Assembly (NCBI RefSeq): GCF_023150065.1
Contig: NZ_JAKLLN010000011.1
Span: forward strand, 89,553 to 153,552
Source of the DNA: Zoogloea sp.
GTDB lineage: Bacteria; Pseudomonadota; Gammaproteobacteria; Burkholderiales; Rhodocyclaceae
Length of the DNA: 64,000 nt
Direction of reading: 5' to 3'
Part shown: positions 43,771 to 54,200 of the stretch, one piece after another
How the letters are laid out: the number at the start of each line of letters is the position of its first letter
Position numbering within the stretch: the first letter of the stretch is position 1
Translations under genes and position numbers: made by a program
The notes under the pieces: generated by a model
What the model saw: the letters and a program-made list of their open reading frames with translations, nothing else
Database searches by the model: none
What the model was told of the DNA's origin: nothing

Positions 43771-44340
43771 ATGAGCAATAAGCCGAAAGTCGTCGCCGTT
43801 TCCGGTGGTCTGTACAAACCGTCGCGTACCCGTGTGCTGGTAGACGAAATCGTCGCTACCCTTGGCCATCACAAGGCCATCGACCTGCATCTAATCGACC
43901 TCGCCGACCTCGCCAGCGAACTGGGCGGGGTGGTCAATCCGGCCGATCTGCCGAGCCATATCGCGGCCCATATCCATGCCATCGAGACCGCCGATGTGCT
44001 GGTTGTCGGCAGTCCTGTGTACCGGGCCACCTACACGGGCCTTTTCAAGCACTTGTTCGACTTCGTGCATCACGAATCCCTGATCGACGTTCCGGTGCTG
44101 CTTGCCGCCACAGGTGGTAGCGAACGTCACGCACTCGTGCTCGACCATCAACTGCGCCCCCTGTTCAGCTTCTTCCAGGCCGTCACGCTGCCGATCGGCG
44201 TGTATGCATCCGAAGCGGATTTCGAGAACTACCGCGTCGCCAGTGACAGCCTGCGCGCCCGCATCGACCTTGCCATCCAGCGCGCGCTGCCCTTCGTAAA
44301 TAAGCGCCGCCAGCCGGAAACCGCCGCGCTGGCCGCCTGA
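43771..44340 (+). CDS. NAD(P)H-dependent FMN reductase, MsuE/SsuE/SfnF type
   Basis: 189 residues. Flavodoxin-like SsuE fold: VVAVSGGLYKPSRTRVLVDEI (about 6-26), VLVVGSPVYRATYTGLFKHLFDFV with the SsuE-type TM-helix-like segment, and LLAATGGSERHALVLDHQLRPLFSFF. It supplies FMNH2 to the monooxygenases downstream. In Pseudomonas the gene next to sfnG is sfnF; I leave the symbol open since SsuE, MsuE and SfnF are hard to tell apart. ATG 43771 is the only start that leaves a sensible leader after the promoter. Confidence 0.9.
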   Translation: MSNKPKVVAVSGGLYKPSRTRVLVDEIVATLGHHKAIDLHLIDLADLASELGGVVNPADLPSHIAAHIHAIETADVLVVGSPVYRATYTGLFKHLFDFVHHESLIDVPVLLAATGGSERHALVLDHQLRPLFSFFQAVTLPIGVYASEADFENYRVASDSLRARIDLAIQRALPFVNKRRQPETAALAA

Positions 44341-44380
44341 TCGTCATTCATTCCAATTCCAATCCGCCGGAGAAATCGCC

Positions 44381-45481
44381 ATGAGCCAATCCCGCAACCC
44401 CATCAAGTTCGCCTATTGGGTGCCCAACGTCAGCGGCGGCCTCGTCGTCAGCAAGATCGAGCAGCGCACCAGCTGGGACATCCATTACAACCGCCGTCTT
44501 GCCCAGATCGCAGAGGAAGCCGGCTTTGATTACGCGCTGACTCAGATCCGCTTCACCGCAGGCTACGGTGCCGAGTACCAACACGAATCCGTTGCCTTCT
44601 CCCACGCTCTGCTGGGGGCAACATCCCGCCTCAAGGTGATCGCGGCTGTGCTGCCTGGCCCATGGCACCCCGTAGTACTTGCCAAGCAGATCGCAACCAT
44701 CGATCAGCTCACTGAAGGTCGCATCGCAGTCAATATCGTAAGCGGATGGTTCAGAGGCGAGTTCACGGCCATTGGAGAGCACTGGCTTGAGCATGACGAA
44801 CGTTACCGCCGCTCTGAAGAGTTCATCCAGGCGCTCAAGGGTATCTGGACCCAGGACAACTTCACCCTCAAGGGCGACTTCTACCGCTTCAACGACTACA
44901 CGCTGAAACCCAAGCCCCTCCAGCAGCCTCACCCCGAGATCTTCCAGGGCGGTAGCTCGCGAGCCGCGCGTGACATGGCTGCCCGGGTCTCCGACTGGTA
45001 CTTCACCAACGGCAACACCGTTGAAGGCATCAAGGCCCAGATCGACGACATCCGCGCCAAGGCCGCCAAGAACAACCACCAGGTGAAGATCGGCGTGAAC
45101 GCATTCGTGGTTGTGCGCGACACCGAGGAAGAAGCCCGCGCGGTAGTTCAGGAGATCATCGACAAGGCCGACCCGGAAGCCGTGCGCGCCTTTGGTGACG
45201 CCGTCACCCAGGCCGGCAAGGCCAGCCCTGAAGGCGAGGGCAACTGGGCCAAGTCCTCGTTCGAAGACCTCGTCCAGTACAACGACGGCTTCAAGACCAA
45301 CCTCATCGGCACCCCACGCCAGGTGGCCGAGCGCATCGTTGCGCTGAAGGCGGTGGGCGTCGATCTGGTGCTGACCGGCTTCCTGCACTTCCAGGAAGAG
45401 GTCGAGTACTTTGGCAAACACGTGCTGCCGCTGGTCCGCGAAATCGAGGCGGAGCAGCAGCAGGAACGCGTCGCCGCGTGA
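44381..45481 (+). CDS. sfnG: Dimethylsulfone monooxygenase SfnG
   Basis: 366 residues, matching SfnG length. Luciferase-like fold: IKFAYWVPNVSGGLVVSKIEQRTSWD at the N-terminus, AGFDYALTQIRFTAGYGAEYQHESV, IAVNIVSGWFRGEFTAIGE and IFQGGSSRAARDMAARVSDWYFTNGN. It oxidises dimethylsulfone to methanesulfinate with FMNH2. GGAG precedes the ATG. Second gene of the operon behind the FMN reductase. Confidence 0.93.
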   Translation: MSQSRNPIKFAYWVPNVSGGLVVSKIEQRTSWDIHYNRRLAQIAEEAGFDYALTQIRFTAGYGAEYQHESVAFSHALLGATSRLKVIAAVLPGPWHPVVLAKQIATIDQLTEGRIAVNIVSGWFRGEFTAIGEHWLEHDERYRRSEEFIQALKGIWTQDNFTLKGDFYRFNDYTLKPKPLQQPHPEIFQGGSSRAARDMAARVSDWYFTNGNTVEGIKAQIDDIRAKAAKNNHQVKIGVNAFVVVRDTEEEARAVVQEIIDKADPEAVRAFGDAVTQAGKASPEGEGNWAKSSFEDLVQYNDGFKTNLIGTPRQVAERIVALKAVGVDLVLTGFLHFQEEVEYFGKHVLPLVREIEAEQQQERVAA

Positions 45482-45501
45482 CAGGCCGAGGATAGATCCC
45501 C

Positions 45502-46728
45502 ATGAGCGACATCCAAGACAACCCGCTGTCCACCGGCACCGACTACGAGGCCCTGGCCGCCCGTTTCCGGCCGATCTTCCAGCGCATTGCCGAAGGCACC
45601 ATCGAGCGTGAGCGCAAGCGCCAGCTGCCCTACGAGCAGATCGACTGGCTCAAGCGCGCCGGCTTCGGCGCCGTCCGTGTGCCGCGCGAGTTCGGCGGTG
45701 GTGGCGCCTCGCTGCCGCAACTGGTCCGCCTGCTGATCGAGCTGGCCGAAGCCGACTCCAACCTGCCGCAGGCCCTGCGCGGCCACTTCGCTTTCGTCGA
45801 AGACCGCCTCAACGCGCCGCCCACGCCCCAGCGCACCCTGTGGTTCAAGCGCTTCGTGGAAGGCGAACTGGTCGGCAACGCCTGGACGGAAATCGGTGAC
45901 GTGAAGATTGGCGACGTCATCACTGTGGTCTCTCCCGACGGCGGCAAGTGGCGCCTGAACGGCCAGAAGTACTACAGCACTGGCAGCATCTTCGCCGACT
46001 GGATCGACGTCTTCGCGCGCCGCAGCGATACCGGTGGCGACGTCATTGCCGCGGTCAGCGCCCGTCAGGACGGCGTCAAGCAGAGCGACGACTGGGACGG
46101 CTTCGGGCAGCGCACCACCGGCAGCGGCACCTCGCGCTTCGAGAACGCCGTGGTCGAGGCTGAACATGTCATCGACTTCGCCACCCGCTTCAAGTACCAG
46201 ACGGCGCTGTACCAGCTGGTGCTGCTGGCGGTACAGGCGGGCATTGGCCGCGCCGTGCTGCGCGACGCCGCCCAGGCCGTGCGCGACCGGCGCCGGGTCT
46301 TCAGCACCGGCAACGCACCGCGCGTCGCCCAGGACGCACAGGTTCAGCAGGTGGTCGGAGAGATCGCCGCCCTGGCCTACGCCGCCGAAGCCACCGCAAT
46401 CCGCGCCGCCGAACCAGCCCAACGTGCCTACGAGGCCCGCTTCAGCGGCAACGACGCTCTCGACAAGGCGGCCAATATCGACGCCGAACTCGAGTCCGCC
46501 AAGGCCCAGATCGTCGTCTCCGAACTGGTCATCCGCGCCGCCGGCGACCTCTTCAATGCCCTCGGCGCCTCGGCCGCCAGTGAAGCCCGCGCCCTCGACC
46601 GTCATTGGCGCAACGCGCGCACCGTGGCTACCCACAACCCGCTCATCTATAAAGCCCGCATTGTCGGTGACTGGGAGATCAACGGCACTGAACCCCCTTA
46701 CGTCTGGCAGATCGGCGGCGGTCGCTGA
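45502..46728 (+). CDS. Acyl-CoA dehydrogenase-fold flavin monooxygenase (DszC-like)
   Basis: 408 residues. RVPREFGGGGASLPQLVRLLIELAEADSNLPQALRGHFAFVE, LNGQKYYSTGSIFADWIDVFARR and DDWDGFGQRTTGSGTSRFENAVV show the DszC/desulfurisation branch, more distant from the two paralogues near 41 kb. It may act on sulfoxides, sulfones or sulfinates. It lies 20 bases after sfnG and 38 bases before sfnB. Confidence 0.85.
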   Translation: MSDIQDNPLSTGTDYEALAARFRPIFQRIAEGTIERERKRQLPYEQIDWLKRAGFGAVRVPREFGGGGASLPQLVRLLIELAEADSNLPQALRGHFAFVEDRLNAPPTPQRTLWFKRFVEGELVGNAWTEIGDVKIGDVITVVSPDGGKWRLNGQKYYSTGSIFADWIDVFARRSDTGGDVIAAVSARQDGVKQSDDWDGFGQRTTGSGTSRFENAVVEAEHVIDFATRFKYQTALYQLVLLAVQAGIGRAVLRDAAQAVRDRRRVFSTGNAPRVAQDAQVQQVVGEIAALAYAAEATAIRAAEPAQRAYEARFSGNDALDKAANIDAELESAKAQIVVSELVIRAAGDLFNALGASAASEARALDRHWRNARTVATHNPLIYKARIVGDWEINGTEPPYVWQIGGGR

Positions 46729-46766
46729 ACCGCCCCGAGCGTCCCTACAGAACCCGAGGAATCCCC

Positions 46767-48026
46767 ATGAGCAATCAAGCTGTTGCAACCCTGGAACGTC
46801 CACGCGTCAATTCACCCGCGCCCTTCGCCCCGCGCCCGCACCCCGTTCATTCGGCCCACATCATCCGCGACGATGCCGAAGCCATCGCGGTGGCCCGCAA
46901 GCTGGCCGCCAAGTTCGTCGTTGAGGCCGCGTTGCGCGATCGCGAAGGCTACCTGCCCATCGACGAGATCGACGCCTATTCCCAATCCGGCCTGTGGGGC
47001 ATCAACGTGCCCAAGGAGTACGGCGGGGCCGGCGTGTCCTACGCGACCGTGGCCGAGGTGATCCGCATCATTGCCGCTGCCGATTCGAGCATCGCCCAGA
47101 TCACCCAGAATCATCTCGTGCTGGTCGCCCACATCGGACTGGACGCCAACGAAGATCAAAAACACGAACTGTTCGGCCTGGTGCTCCAGGGCTACCGCTT
47201 TGGCAACGCCTTCTCGGAACTCAGTAGCCGCAACGTGGCAGCTTTCGAGACCAAGTTCGTCGACAAGGGCGACCATGTGGTCGTGCAGGGCCAGAAGTTC
47301 TACACCACGGGTGCCCTGCTCGCCCACATTGTGCCGATCGTCGCGGTGGATGAGGCCGGCAAGGGCTATCTCGCCTTCGCCGACCGGGACGCACCGGGTC
47401 TGACCGTCATCAACGACTGGTCCAGCTTCGGCCAGCGCACCACCGCCTCAGGCTCGGTCAAGATCGACCAGGTCAGCCTGCCGAAGAACCGCCTGGTGCC
47501 TGTCGATGCCTTCGACCGCCCAACCGCCGCCGGCCCGATCTCGCAGATCATCCAGTCGGCCATCGACGCCGGGATCGCCCACGGCGCGCTCGACGACACC
47601 ATCTCCTTCATCCGAGAGAAGAGCCGTCCGTGGATCGACAGTGGCAAGGACAGCGCAGCCGAAGATCCGCTGACGATCTCTGCCATCGGCCAGCTCACCA
47701 TCCGCCTGCACGCCGCCGACGCGCTGCTCGAACGGGCTGGCCGCAAGATTGATGCAGCCCTGGCGGACCCGAACGACCAGACGGTGGACGATGCAACCGT
47801 CGCCACTGCCGAATCGAAGGTGCTCACCACCGAGATCGCCCTCGAAGTCACCAACCGCCTCTTCGAACTGGCCGGCACCCGCGCCACCCTGTCGGCCCAC
47901 AATCTCGACCGCCATTGGCGCAATGCCCGTGTGCATACCCTCCATGACCCGGTGCGCTGGAAGTACTTCCACATCGGTAACTTCCACCTCAATAAGGTAA
48001 GCCCGCCGCGTCATCCCTGGAACTGA
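46767..48026 (+). CDS. sfnB: SfnB family sulfur acquisition oxidoreductase
   Basis: 419 residues with a leader-like N-terminus (to about 30) followed by the SfnB pattern AHIIRDDAEAIAVARKLAAKF, INVPKEYGGAGVSYATVAEVIRIIAAADSSIAQITQNH and FGNAFSELSSRNVAAFET. Acyl-CoA dehydrogenase fold; in Pseudomonas sfnB is needed for growth on dimethylsulfone-derived sulfur. Last gene of the operon that begins with the FMN reductase. Confidence 0.9.
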   Translation: MSNQAVATLERPRVNSPAPFAPRPHPVHSAHIIRDDAEAIAVARKLAAKFVVEAALRDREGYLPIDEIDAYSQSGLWGINVPKEYGGAGVSYATVAEVIRIIAAADSSIAQITQNHLVLVAHIGLDANEDQKHELFGLVLQGYRFGNAFSELSSRNVAAFETKFVDKGDHVVVQGQKFYTTGALLAHIVPIVAVDEAGKGYLAFADRDAPGLTVINDWSSFGQRTTASGSVKIDQVSLPKNRLVPVDAFDRPTAAGPISQIIQSAIDAGIAHGALDDTISFIREKSRPWIDSGKDSAAEDPLTISAIGQLTIRLHAADALLERAGRKIDAALADPNDQTVDDATVATAESKVLTTEIALEVTNRLFELAGTRATLSAHNLDRHWRNARVHTLHDPVRWKYFHIGNFHLNKVSPPRHPWN

Positions 48027-48034
48027 GTCACAGT

Positions 48035-48062
48035 CATCGATCGCCCCAAGGGGCGATCGATG
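48035..48062. terminator. Perfect hairpin after sfnB
   Basis: CATCGATCGCCCC and GGGGCGATCGATG are perfect 13-base arms around AA. There is no T run, so it may act as a transcript stabiliser or Rho-dependent end rather than an intrinsic terminator. The next gene starts 33 bases later. Confidence 0.6.
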
Positions 48063-48095
48063 CATTCCGGAACCCGTCAATCTAAAACTGCCGCC

Positions 48096-49262
48096 ATGAG
48101 TTCAGACCACCAAGACGACCTGCCTCTCAGTACCGAGACCATCACAGCCCAGGCTCTTGGCCACATCGCACCACCATTCCGCGAGATCGTTCCACCTATC
48201 CACGTGGCCACCACCTATGTGCGCAACGAGGATGGTGTGCTCACCGGTGGGCGGCTCTATGCCCGTGATGCCAGCCCCGCTTACGACCAACCCGAGGCTC
48301 TGCTGCGCGAACTCGAGGGTGGCGTCGATGCGCTGTTGTTCCCGTCCGGCATGGCCGCGGCCACTGCGGTGATCCAGTGTCTGCGGGCTGGCGATAAACT
48401 CGTGGTGCCTCAGGTGATGTACTGGGCCCTGCGCGGCTGGGTCCGTCGCTTTGCCGAAGAGCGTCAGGTCGAGCTGGTTGAATACGAGAACGGCAGTCTA
48501 GACAGCCTGCGTGCAGCCCTCACTGGTACGCCGGCCCGCCTGCTGTGGATCGAAACCCCGGCCAATCCAACCTGGGAAGTCACCGACATCATCGCCGCCA
48601 CCTGCCTCGCCCACGAAACCGGCACCTTGGTTGCGGTGGACTCCACCGTCGCCACGCCGGTGCACACCCGCCCGCTGGAGCTGGGTGCCGACATCGTCAT
48701 GCACTCCGCAACGAAGTACCTCAACGGTCACTCCGATGTGGTCGCCGGTGCACTCATTACCCGTGAGCAATCTTCCCTTTGGCAGCAGATCAGGCTGAAT
48801 CGCGGTACGGGCGGCGCGATCTTGGGCGCCTTCGAGGCCTGGCTGCTGTTGCGTGGGCTGCGGACATTGTTCCTGAGGGTGCGCGCATCCAGTGCCTCAG
48901 CGGCCCAAATCGCGCACTTTCTGGCGGCCCATCCAGCGGTCGAGGCGGTGCATTACCCGGGGCTCGCAACCGATCCCCACCACGCGGTCGCTGCTCGGCA
49001 GATGCACGACGGTTTCGGAGGAATGCTGTCAGTGCGGATCAAGGGCGGCGCCGCCGCTGCGCGCCGGGTAGCAGGACGCTTGAAGCTGTTCAAGGAGGCG
49101 ACATCCCTCGGTTCGGTAGAAAGCCTGGTCGAACACCGGGCACCGGTCGAAGGCCCGGAAACGCGCTGCCCGCCGGATCTGCTGCGCCTTTCTGTTGGCA
49201 TCGAGCAGCCCCGGGACCTGATCGACGATCTGACCAGAGCACTCGACGATAGCTGCGCCTGA
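48096..49262 (+). CDS. Cys/Met metabolism PLP-dependent enzyme (cystathionine gamma-synthase/MetZ type)
   Basis: 388 residues. ALGHIAPPFREIVPPIHVATTYVRNEDG at the N-terminus, FPSGMAAATAVIQ, WIETPANPTWEVTDI and the PLP Lys in HSATKYLNGHSDVVAGA match the trans-sulfuration/sulfhydrylase group. Placed at the end of a sulfur-scavenging locus, it probably fixes sulfide or a thiol on an activated homoserine or serine, or splits a C-S bond. Which of these cannot be decided here. Confidence 0.88.
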   Translation: MSSDHQDDLPLSTETITAQALGHIAPPFREIVPPIHVATTYVRNEDGVLTGGRLYARDASPAYDQPEALLRELEGGVDALLFPSGMAAATAVIQCLRAGDKLVVPQVMYWALRGWVRRFAEERQVELVEYENGSLDSLRAALTGTPARLLWIETPANPTWEVTDIIAATCLAHETGTLVAVDSTVATPVHTRPLELGADIVMHSATKYLNGHSDVVAGALITREQSSLWQQIRLNRGTGGAILGAFEAWLLLRGLRTLFLRVRASSASAAQIAHFLAAHPAVEAVHYPGLATDPHHAVAARQMHDGFGGMLSVRIKGGAAAARRVAGRLKLFKEATSLGSVESLVEHRAPVEGPETRCPPDLLRLSVGIEQPRDLIDDLTRALDDSCA

Positions 49263-49432
49263 GTCGCCGACAGCGGGGTCGGCACCCAATCCAGGGGTGG
49301 CGACGGCCCTGTCCAGTGGCACATAAGGCCCCCGAAACTCAATCTTTACCTGCTGCCCAGCTCACTCTATCCAGTGTCCAAGGCATGAAGTGCGACACGT
49401 TTTCGCGGCATCTACAGAACCATTGAAACGAC

Positions 49433-49453
49433 GAAGGGGCCAGTGGCCCCTTC
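49433..49453 (+). terminator. Terminator-like hairpin at left island edge
   Basis: GAAGGGGCC and GGCCCCTTC pair around AGT and are followed by ATTCTT. Similar in sequence and position to the glmS terminator hairpin at 63828-63846, relative to the flanking repeat. Confidence 0.75.
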
Positions 49454-49460
49454 ATTCTTA

Positions 49461-49482
49461 TCAAACTCCGACAAACCTTATT
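49461..49482. repeat. Left flanking repeat of the island
   Basis: A 22-base segment with core CTCCGAC-AAAC-TTATT matches 63855-63876 in 18 of 22 positions and has the same orientation. Each copy lies 8-9 bases after a GGGGCC/GGCCCC hairpin, so about 50 bases are duplicated in degenerate form at both edges. Confidence 0.6.
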
Positions 49483-49996
49483 TTCTCTATGGTCGAAAAA
49501 ATAAAAAGTGTCCTCAGGAGAGCCTGAGCCGAGGCTTTCGGAAAAGTGTCAAAACGGCCCCAAACACGGTCAGTTGATAGCAACATTTTTAGAAAAAGTG
49601 TCAGACGTCTCACGCTCAAGCTCCCGCGCTTGGGCGATTCAGACCCCATCCCAAGGATGACCAGTAATCCGGAAAACGCCAAGTCGCAGCCCCAGAATGC
49701 CGAGAATTCGGTTCATGGTCTGCACACTACCCTCACTACTCTCTTGTTCAATGCCTTGAAGGGTACTCGTTCAGCACGTCGTCGAGATACCGCCGCAACG
49801 TCGGCGGTCAAACTGCCAGTCCGACCAAACCAGCCGCCCGGTTCGGCATGGATCGCGCGGAGGTATTCAAAGAGGGCAACGTTACTCAGCACGCCGGTGA
49901 CACACCTGATCGGGCGTCAGAGCGTAAGTCGGCACCGGGTAGGATAAGCTACCAGATCCGGTCAATCTCAGTCTCACGCTCGAACGGCCCGACCAT

Positions 49997-51247
49997 TCAT
50001 GTAGGGCATCCTGCCGGCTTGACGATGTTGCTCTGGCTCTCAATGTGCTCACGAGCCCATTGAGAGGATACATCCCCATAAAGCGCGCGCATCAGCACGG
50101 CCATGGCATCAGCCCAGCCCAACCGCTCCTGCTCCATCCGAATACGAGGCCCCCAAGCGCTGGCTCTCAGGTTTTCATAAACCGACTGCTCCTCCGCCGT
50201 CAAAGCGTCAAGAGGAACGTTGGGGCACTGGGCCGCCTCCTCAACCCAGAACGAGCGGTGCGACAGCAGCGTCTCCTCGTCCATAAGGACCGAGCGGAGA
50301 TGCGGAACGGCACGACGTGCGCGATTCAGGATAGCGAAACCGTGGGTGTCAATATCACCCCAGTACAACACCACCTCTGCCCCAACCAGCCACGGAAGTG
50401 CTCCCACCGCACCAACGGCGTTTCCGAGCCGCATGACGACCATCGTTTCGGGCAAGTCAGGTAGCGCCAGGCCGGTCTCCAGGTTCTCGACAACGACAAC
50501 GGCCCTGGGCGAAATCGGCAACGCCGCTATTTCTGTCACCGGCGCTTCGATGTCACATAGACCCCCTATGGCCTGTCGCAAGGCAGGGCAAAGGGCCCGA
50601 ATCCGTACCCGATGCGCCGGCTTCCTCAGCCCAAAGAGGCGATAGAAGTCACTTTCCTCTTCGCTAACCTCACGCAGCGACCGAAGCAGGCCCGCGACCA
50701 GGCCCGTGCGCTTCTCAAGCCACTTCGTATCCACCCCTTCCACCGGTATCTGGCGAAGATACAAGCCTGATGCTCGGTTCGCGTTCAACCAGGCCAAGAG
50801 GGACACTAGCCGTTCGAAGTCCACGGCGGAATAGTCCGCGAGCACATCGAACCGTGTTGCGAGTGCACGCACCCCCATGTCTGGCCACCGCTCCCGCATC
50901 TGCTGACAGCGTTGCGTAGCAATTTCCCAGCGCCGCAACTGCCCTACGCAAGCAGCGACAGCCGCCGCATCCGGCAAGGTCAAGCTGACCGGCAGCCGAT
51001 GCCGGCCCAGCCGGGCAAACTGGCGCTCCTCGAACATAAGCTCACCTGGCCCTGTCCTCGACAGCCAGGCGGATGCCCAAGCCCTGACTGCTGCCACGTC
51101 GTCCGTGATGTCCTTTTCGGTCGGGACACCCAAATTGACCTTCAGCGGCCACGCACCCTCGCCTGCCAACCAGTTCTGGTGCTGGTTGTTGAAGCGCCGA
51201 ACTAGGAAGTCCCGAGCGGCGTCAGGAGATAACAGCTTCTTCGGCAT
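49997..51247 (-). CDS. jetD: Wadjet JetD, Toprim-like nuclease subunit
   Basis: 416 residues with a DUF3322 N-terminal part and a DUF2220 C-terminal part. The topoisomerase VI-like Toprim motifs are visible as VVVENLETG (metal-binding Glu) and VVLYWGDIDTHGF (DxD). JetD cuts DNA when the JetABC complex has extruded a small closed circle such as a plasmid. Start at 51247 was chosen for AGGA eight bases before it. Overlaps the jetC end by 26 bases, fourth gene of the operon. Confidence 0.93.
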   Translation of the reverse strand: MPKKLLSPDAARDFLVRRFNNQHQNWLAGEGAWPLKVNLGVPTEKDITDDVAAVRAWASAWLSRTGPGELMFEERQFARLGRHRLPVSLTLPDAAAVAACVGQLRRWEIATQRCQQMRERWPDMGVRALATRFDVLADYSAVDFERLVSLLAWLNANRASGLYLRQIPVEGVDTKWLEKRTGLVAGLLRSLREVSEEESDFYRLFGLRKPAHRVRIRALCPALRQAIGGLCDIEAPVTEIAALPISPRAVVVVENLETGLALPDLPETMVVMRLGNAVGAVGALPWLVGAEVVLYWGDIDTHGFAILNRARRAVPHLRSVLMDEETLLSHRSFWVEEAAQCPNVPLDALTAEEQSVYENLRASAWGPRIRMEQERLGWADAMAVLMRALYGDVSSQWAREHIESQSNIVKPAGCPT

Positions 51248-54200
51248 TGCGAACATCCTGGGTCAGCTTCAAGCGTTGAGCGCCACGGTCGTACTCGATG
51301 GGAATGACAGCAGACTTCTTGCGGTCCTTAATATGCACGAAGCAGGCGCCGCCGATGAACGGCTCAAGCGTCATCACCGACTTGAGCGGCGTCGCCACAA
51401 TCATCTGGAAGCCAAAGGTCTTGAAGATATTCATCGCCATCGCCGTGAACTCGGCATCAGCCTTGTCGAAAGCCTCGTCAAGCACCACGGTGGAGTAGCT
51501 CGGCAACGCCCTGTCCTGACCACCGAGTTGATAGCGCAGTGCTGCAGCCAAGCAGGTCGCCGCCAGCTTCTGGCGCTGCCCACCCGATTTGCCGGCTCCG
51601 CTGCGGTAGACCTCCACCTCGATGTCGTCGCCGTCAAGCTCACGAGCGACAAACTCCACGTGTTGCCTGACATCAAGCACCAGGTTGCGCCAGTTCTTGT
51701 CCGCGGTCTCCTGGCTCGCAAGACGCTTGACCAAGGCCGCCAAGGTCTTGAAACGCTCCTCAGCCAGATCGCGGTCATTCGAGAACGAGTGGCTGAGCGA
51801 CTCTTTCAAACTCGCGCGAAACAGCCGCACGTCCTCGAGAGACTTGTCCATCGTCTCGATGACCAAGTGGGTCCCTGGGTTGAACGGCGCGGCTTTCAAG
51901 CTCTCGTTAACCAGTTCCATGCGTGAGCGGATAGCCGAGCGCTCTTCGTCCAGTTTGGTCGCCAGCAACGTGAGGTTCTGGTCGCTCTGTTCGCGTAGCA
52001 GGCCGAAGAAGCGGCCCTCATAAGCGGGCAAGTTGTCGTCTTCGAGACGCTTGAGCTTGGCCAAGTAGTCGTCCGCACTTTCCAGCGTTGCGTCTAGACC
52101 GCCAGCGACTGCAGGCCACAAGCGGTTGAATTCGACGAACCGCTGAACGATGAAACCTTTCAACTCCGTCAAGCGAGACTCCAGCACTCGCAACTCGTTG
52201 CTGAGCCCTCGGTCGACCTGCGCATACACTTGGTCGAGACTCTCAAGAGTGACTTCCTTGCCAACGGCCTCGTACCTGGCTGCAATCTGGTCTGCGAACG
52301 CCGGCGCGCGATCAGAAGTTGGCCACAGACGCGCCAGCTCGGCGAGTTTGCCGTTCAGCTTTTCGAGGTCCTTGGCGAGGCCCCGGCCTTTCGCGTCCTC
52401 TTCATTCTTTTTGCCGACAGCCTTGGAATGCACCGTCTCCTGCGTTTTGATACGGTCGTCCAGAATGGCCAAGTCTGGCCGCGCATCCCGTTCCGCCTTC
52501 AGACGCATCGTCAAATCGTCGATGCGAGCCAGGAGAGCGCCAACGTCGACATCATTCCAGGTCAGGTTCGACAGGTTCTGGCAGTGCAGAAGCTGCTCTT
52601 GCTGGAGATCCTCTTCGTCACCAATTTTTTCGAGCGCTGTCTGCAGTTCGGAGATGCGCCCACCTAGCTCTGCCGCGCGGCTCTTGTAGAGCGCCAGCTT
52701 CTCCTTGTTGTCGAAGCCCAGGACCCACTGGCTGCGGTCGTTGACGTTGTGTCGGTCGTTCTTCTCGTGCCGGGTCGTGCTGTGCTTGACCAAACCTTCC
52801 CTCGTGACCGCGCGTGGCGCATTCTGGAAGATCTGCATGGTGTCTGCGCACTCGAGGTCAAACGCGTGCTTCAGCTCCTCGCGAACCCAATCACCGAAGG
52901 GCCCTGGCGCCAGGTTCAGTTTGCGCACCAGCGAGTTCGGACCGGGGGTACGCCCAGAGGTCTGTTGGATGGTCCGGAAGTACACCAGGCGCTCGCCGAT
53001 GTTGCGCTCGTTCAAGTAGCCGGAGACTGCGGAGTAGTTCTTGTCATCGACGAGGATGGCTCGTGCGAAGCCGCCGAGAACACGTTCGATGGCACCTTGC
53101 CATTCGGCCGAGTCGGAACGCACTTCCACCAGCTCTCCAACGAAGGGCAGCTTCTCTTCCGGGATCGAAAGGTCGCGCGCCATGCGCTCTCGCAGGTCCA
53201 CCAGCCGCGCCGGAAGGTTCGATTTCTGGCGCTCAAGCGCCCTTACCTCGGCCACCGTCTTGGCGAAGTCATCACTCGCTTGCCGATGGTCAGTCTTGAG
53301 CTGATCCTTGCGGCCTTCGAGTTCCTTCTTCAGGTCGCGGGACTTCAGAACACGCTGCTTGGCAGCGTCCACCCGCTGAACGAACCAAACGACGCCGTCG
53401 GGCACGGCCCAGCCCATGGCCTGGCAGGCCGCAGCCGCTTGGTCGCGCTTTGCCATTCGGACAGGCTTTTCAGCTTCGGCCGCCTTGATATCTTCTTCCA
53501 GACGGTCGAGAACTTCAGCGCCCATGTTGAGCTTCTGTCGCTGCAAATCCGTCAGCTTCTCGAACTCGGTGTCGGCAATGTGGGATAGCCGCTGAACCTC
53601 TTGGCGAGACGCCTCCTTGTCCACTTCCAGTTCCGCAACCCGCTCATCGAGGAGAGCCTTGCGACGAAACTCTCGGTACTGGTCAGTGGCGGTCTGGATG
53701 GCCTGCAAGCCGTTGCGCTCGTTGTTACCTCGCCCCAACTCCATGTGCTCATCACGCGCCGGCTTGAGCGTCTGGATTTGCTTGCGAGCCGCCACCACCT
53801 CCTGGTGCGCCTCATTGAGCTCCCCGAACTCGTTAACCAAGCTGGTAGCAATGCCGAAGGTCTCGGGCTCATCGAGCATAAAGTCCCGCAGGAACACGTT
53901 CAGATCGCCGAGGTTCTTCGCCGATTGTGTCTTGTGCAGGAGCCGAAGCGCACGCTCGTTATCGATACCCAGCAAGCGGCGGAAGCGCTCTTGGTAGGCG
54001 CTGAACTCGGTATGCACTTTGGCATCAGGCAGGTCGTGCTTGAAGCGCCGCGTGTCGAACTCGCTCTTGGCAAAGAACTCCAGTTCCTGCACGTCAAGCT
54101 CGCGCTCCAGGGTTAGATACAAGCGCTTGGCGTCCCCTGAGGCCGTCGAGTTTCCCTTGACCCATAGAACCTGGGCGAGAAGGACCACATGGCCCTGCTC

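Larger units (their letters stand above)
49263..49996. other. Gene-poor boundary between sulfur locus and defence island
   Basis: 734 bases without a recognisable gene. It holds a terminator (49433-49453), the left flank of the island (49461-49482), three AAAAGTGTC motifs (49504, 49542, 49594) and a stretch with several short ORFs that resemble nothing I know. The composition after 49480 is less GC-rich than before. Confidence 0.6.

Noticed and set aside
45148..46803. A minus-strand frame of 551 codons opposite sfnG and the dszC-like gene
   Set aside because: Gly/Val/Ala-rich mirror translation without any family motif.
49546..49947. A 133-codon plus-strand frame in the island boundary
   Set aside because: Ser/Arg/Thr-rich with no motif, no ribosome site, and it spans the repeated AAAAGTGTC region; more likely non-coding debris.
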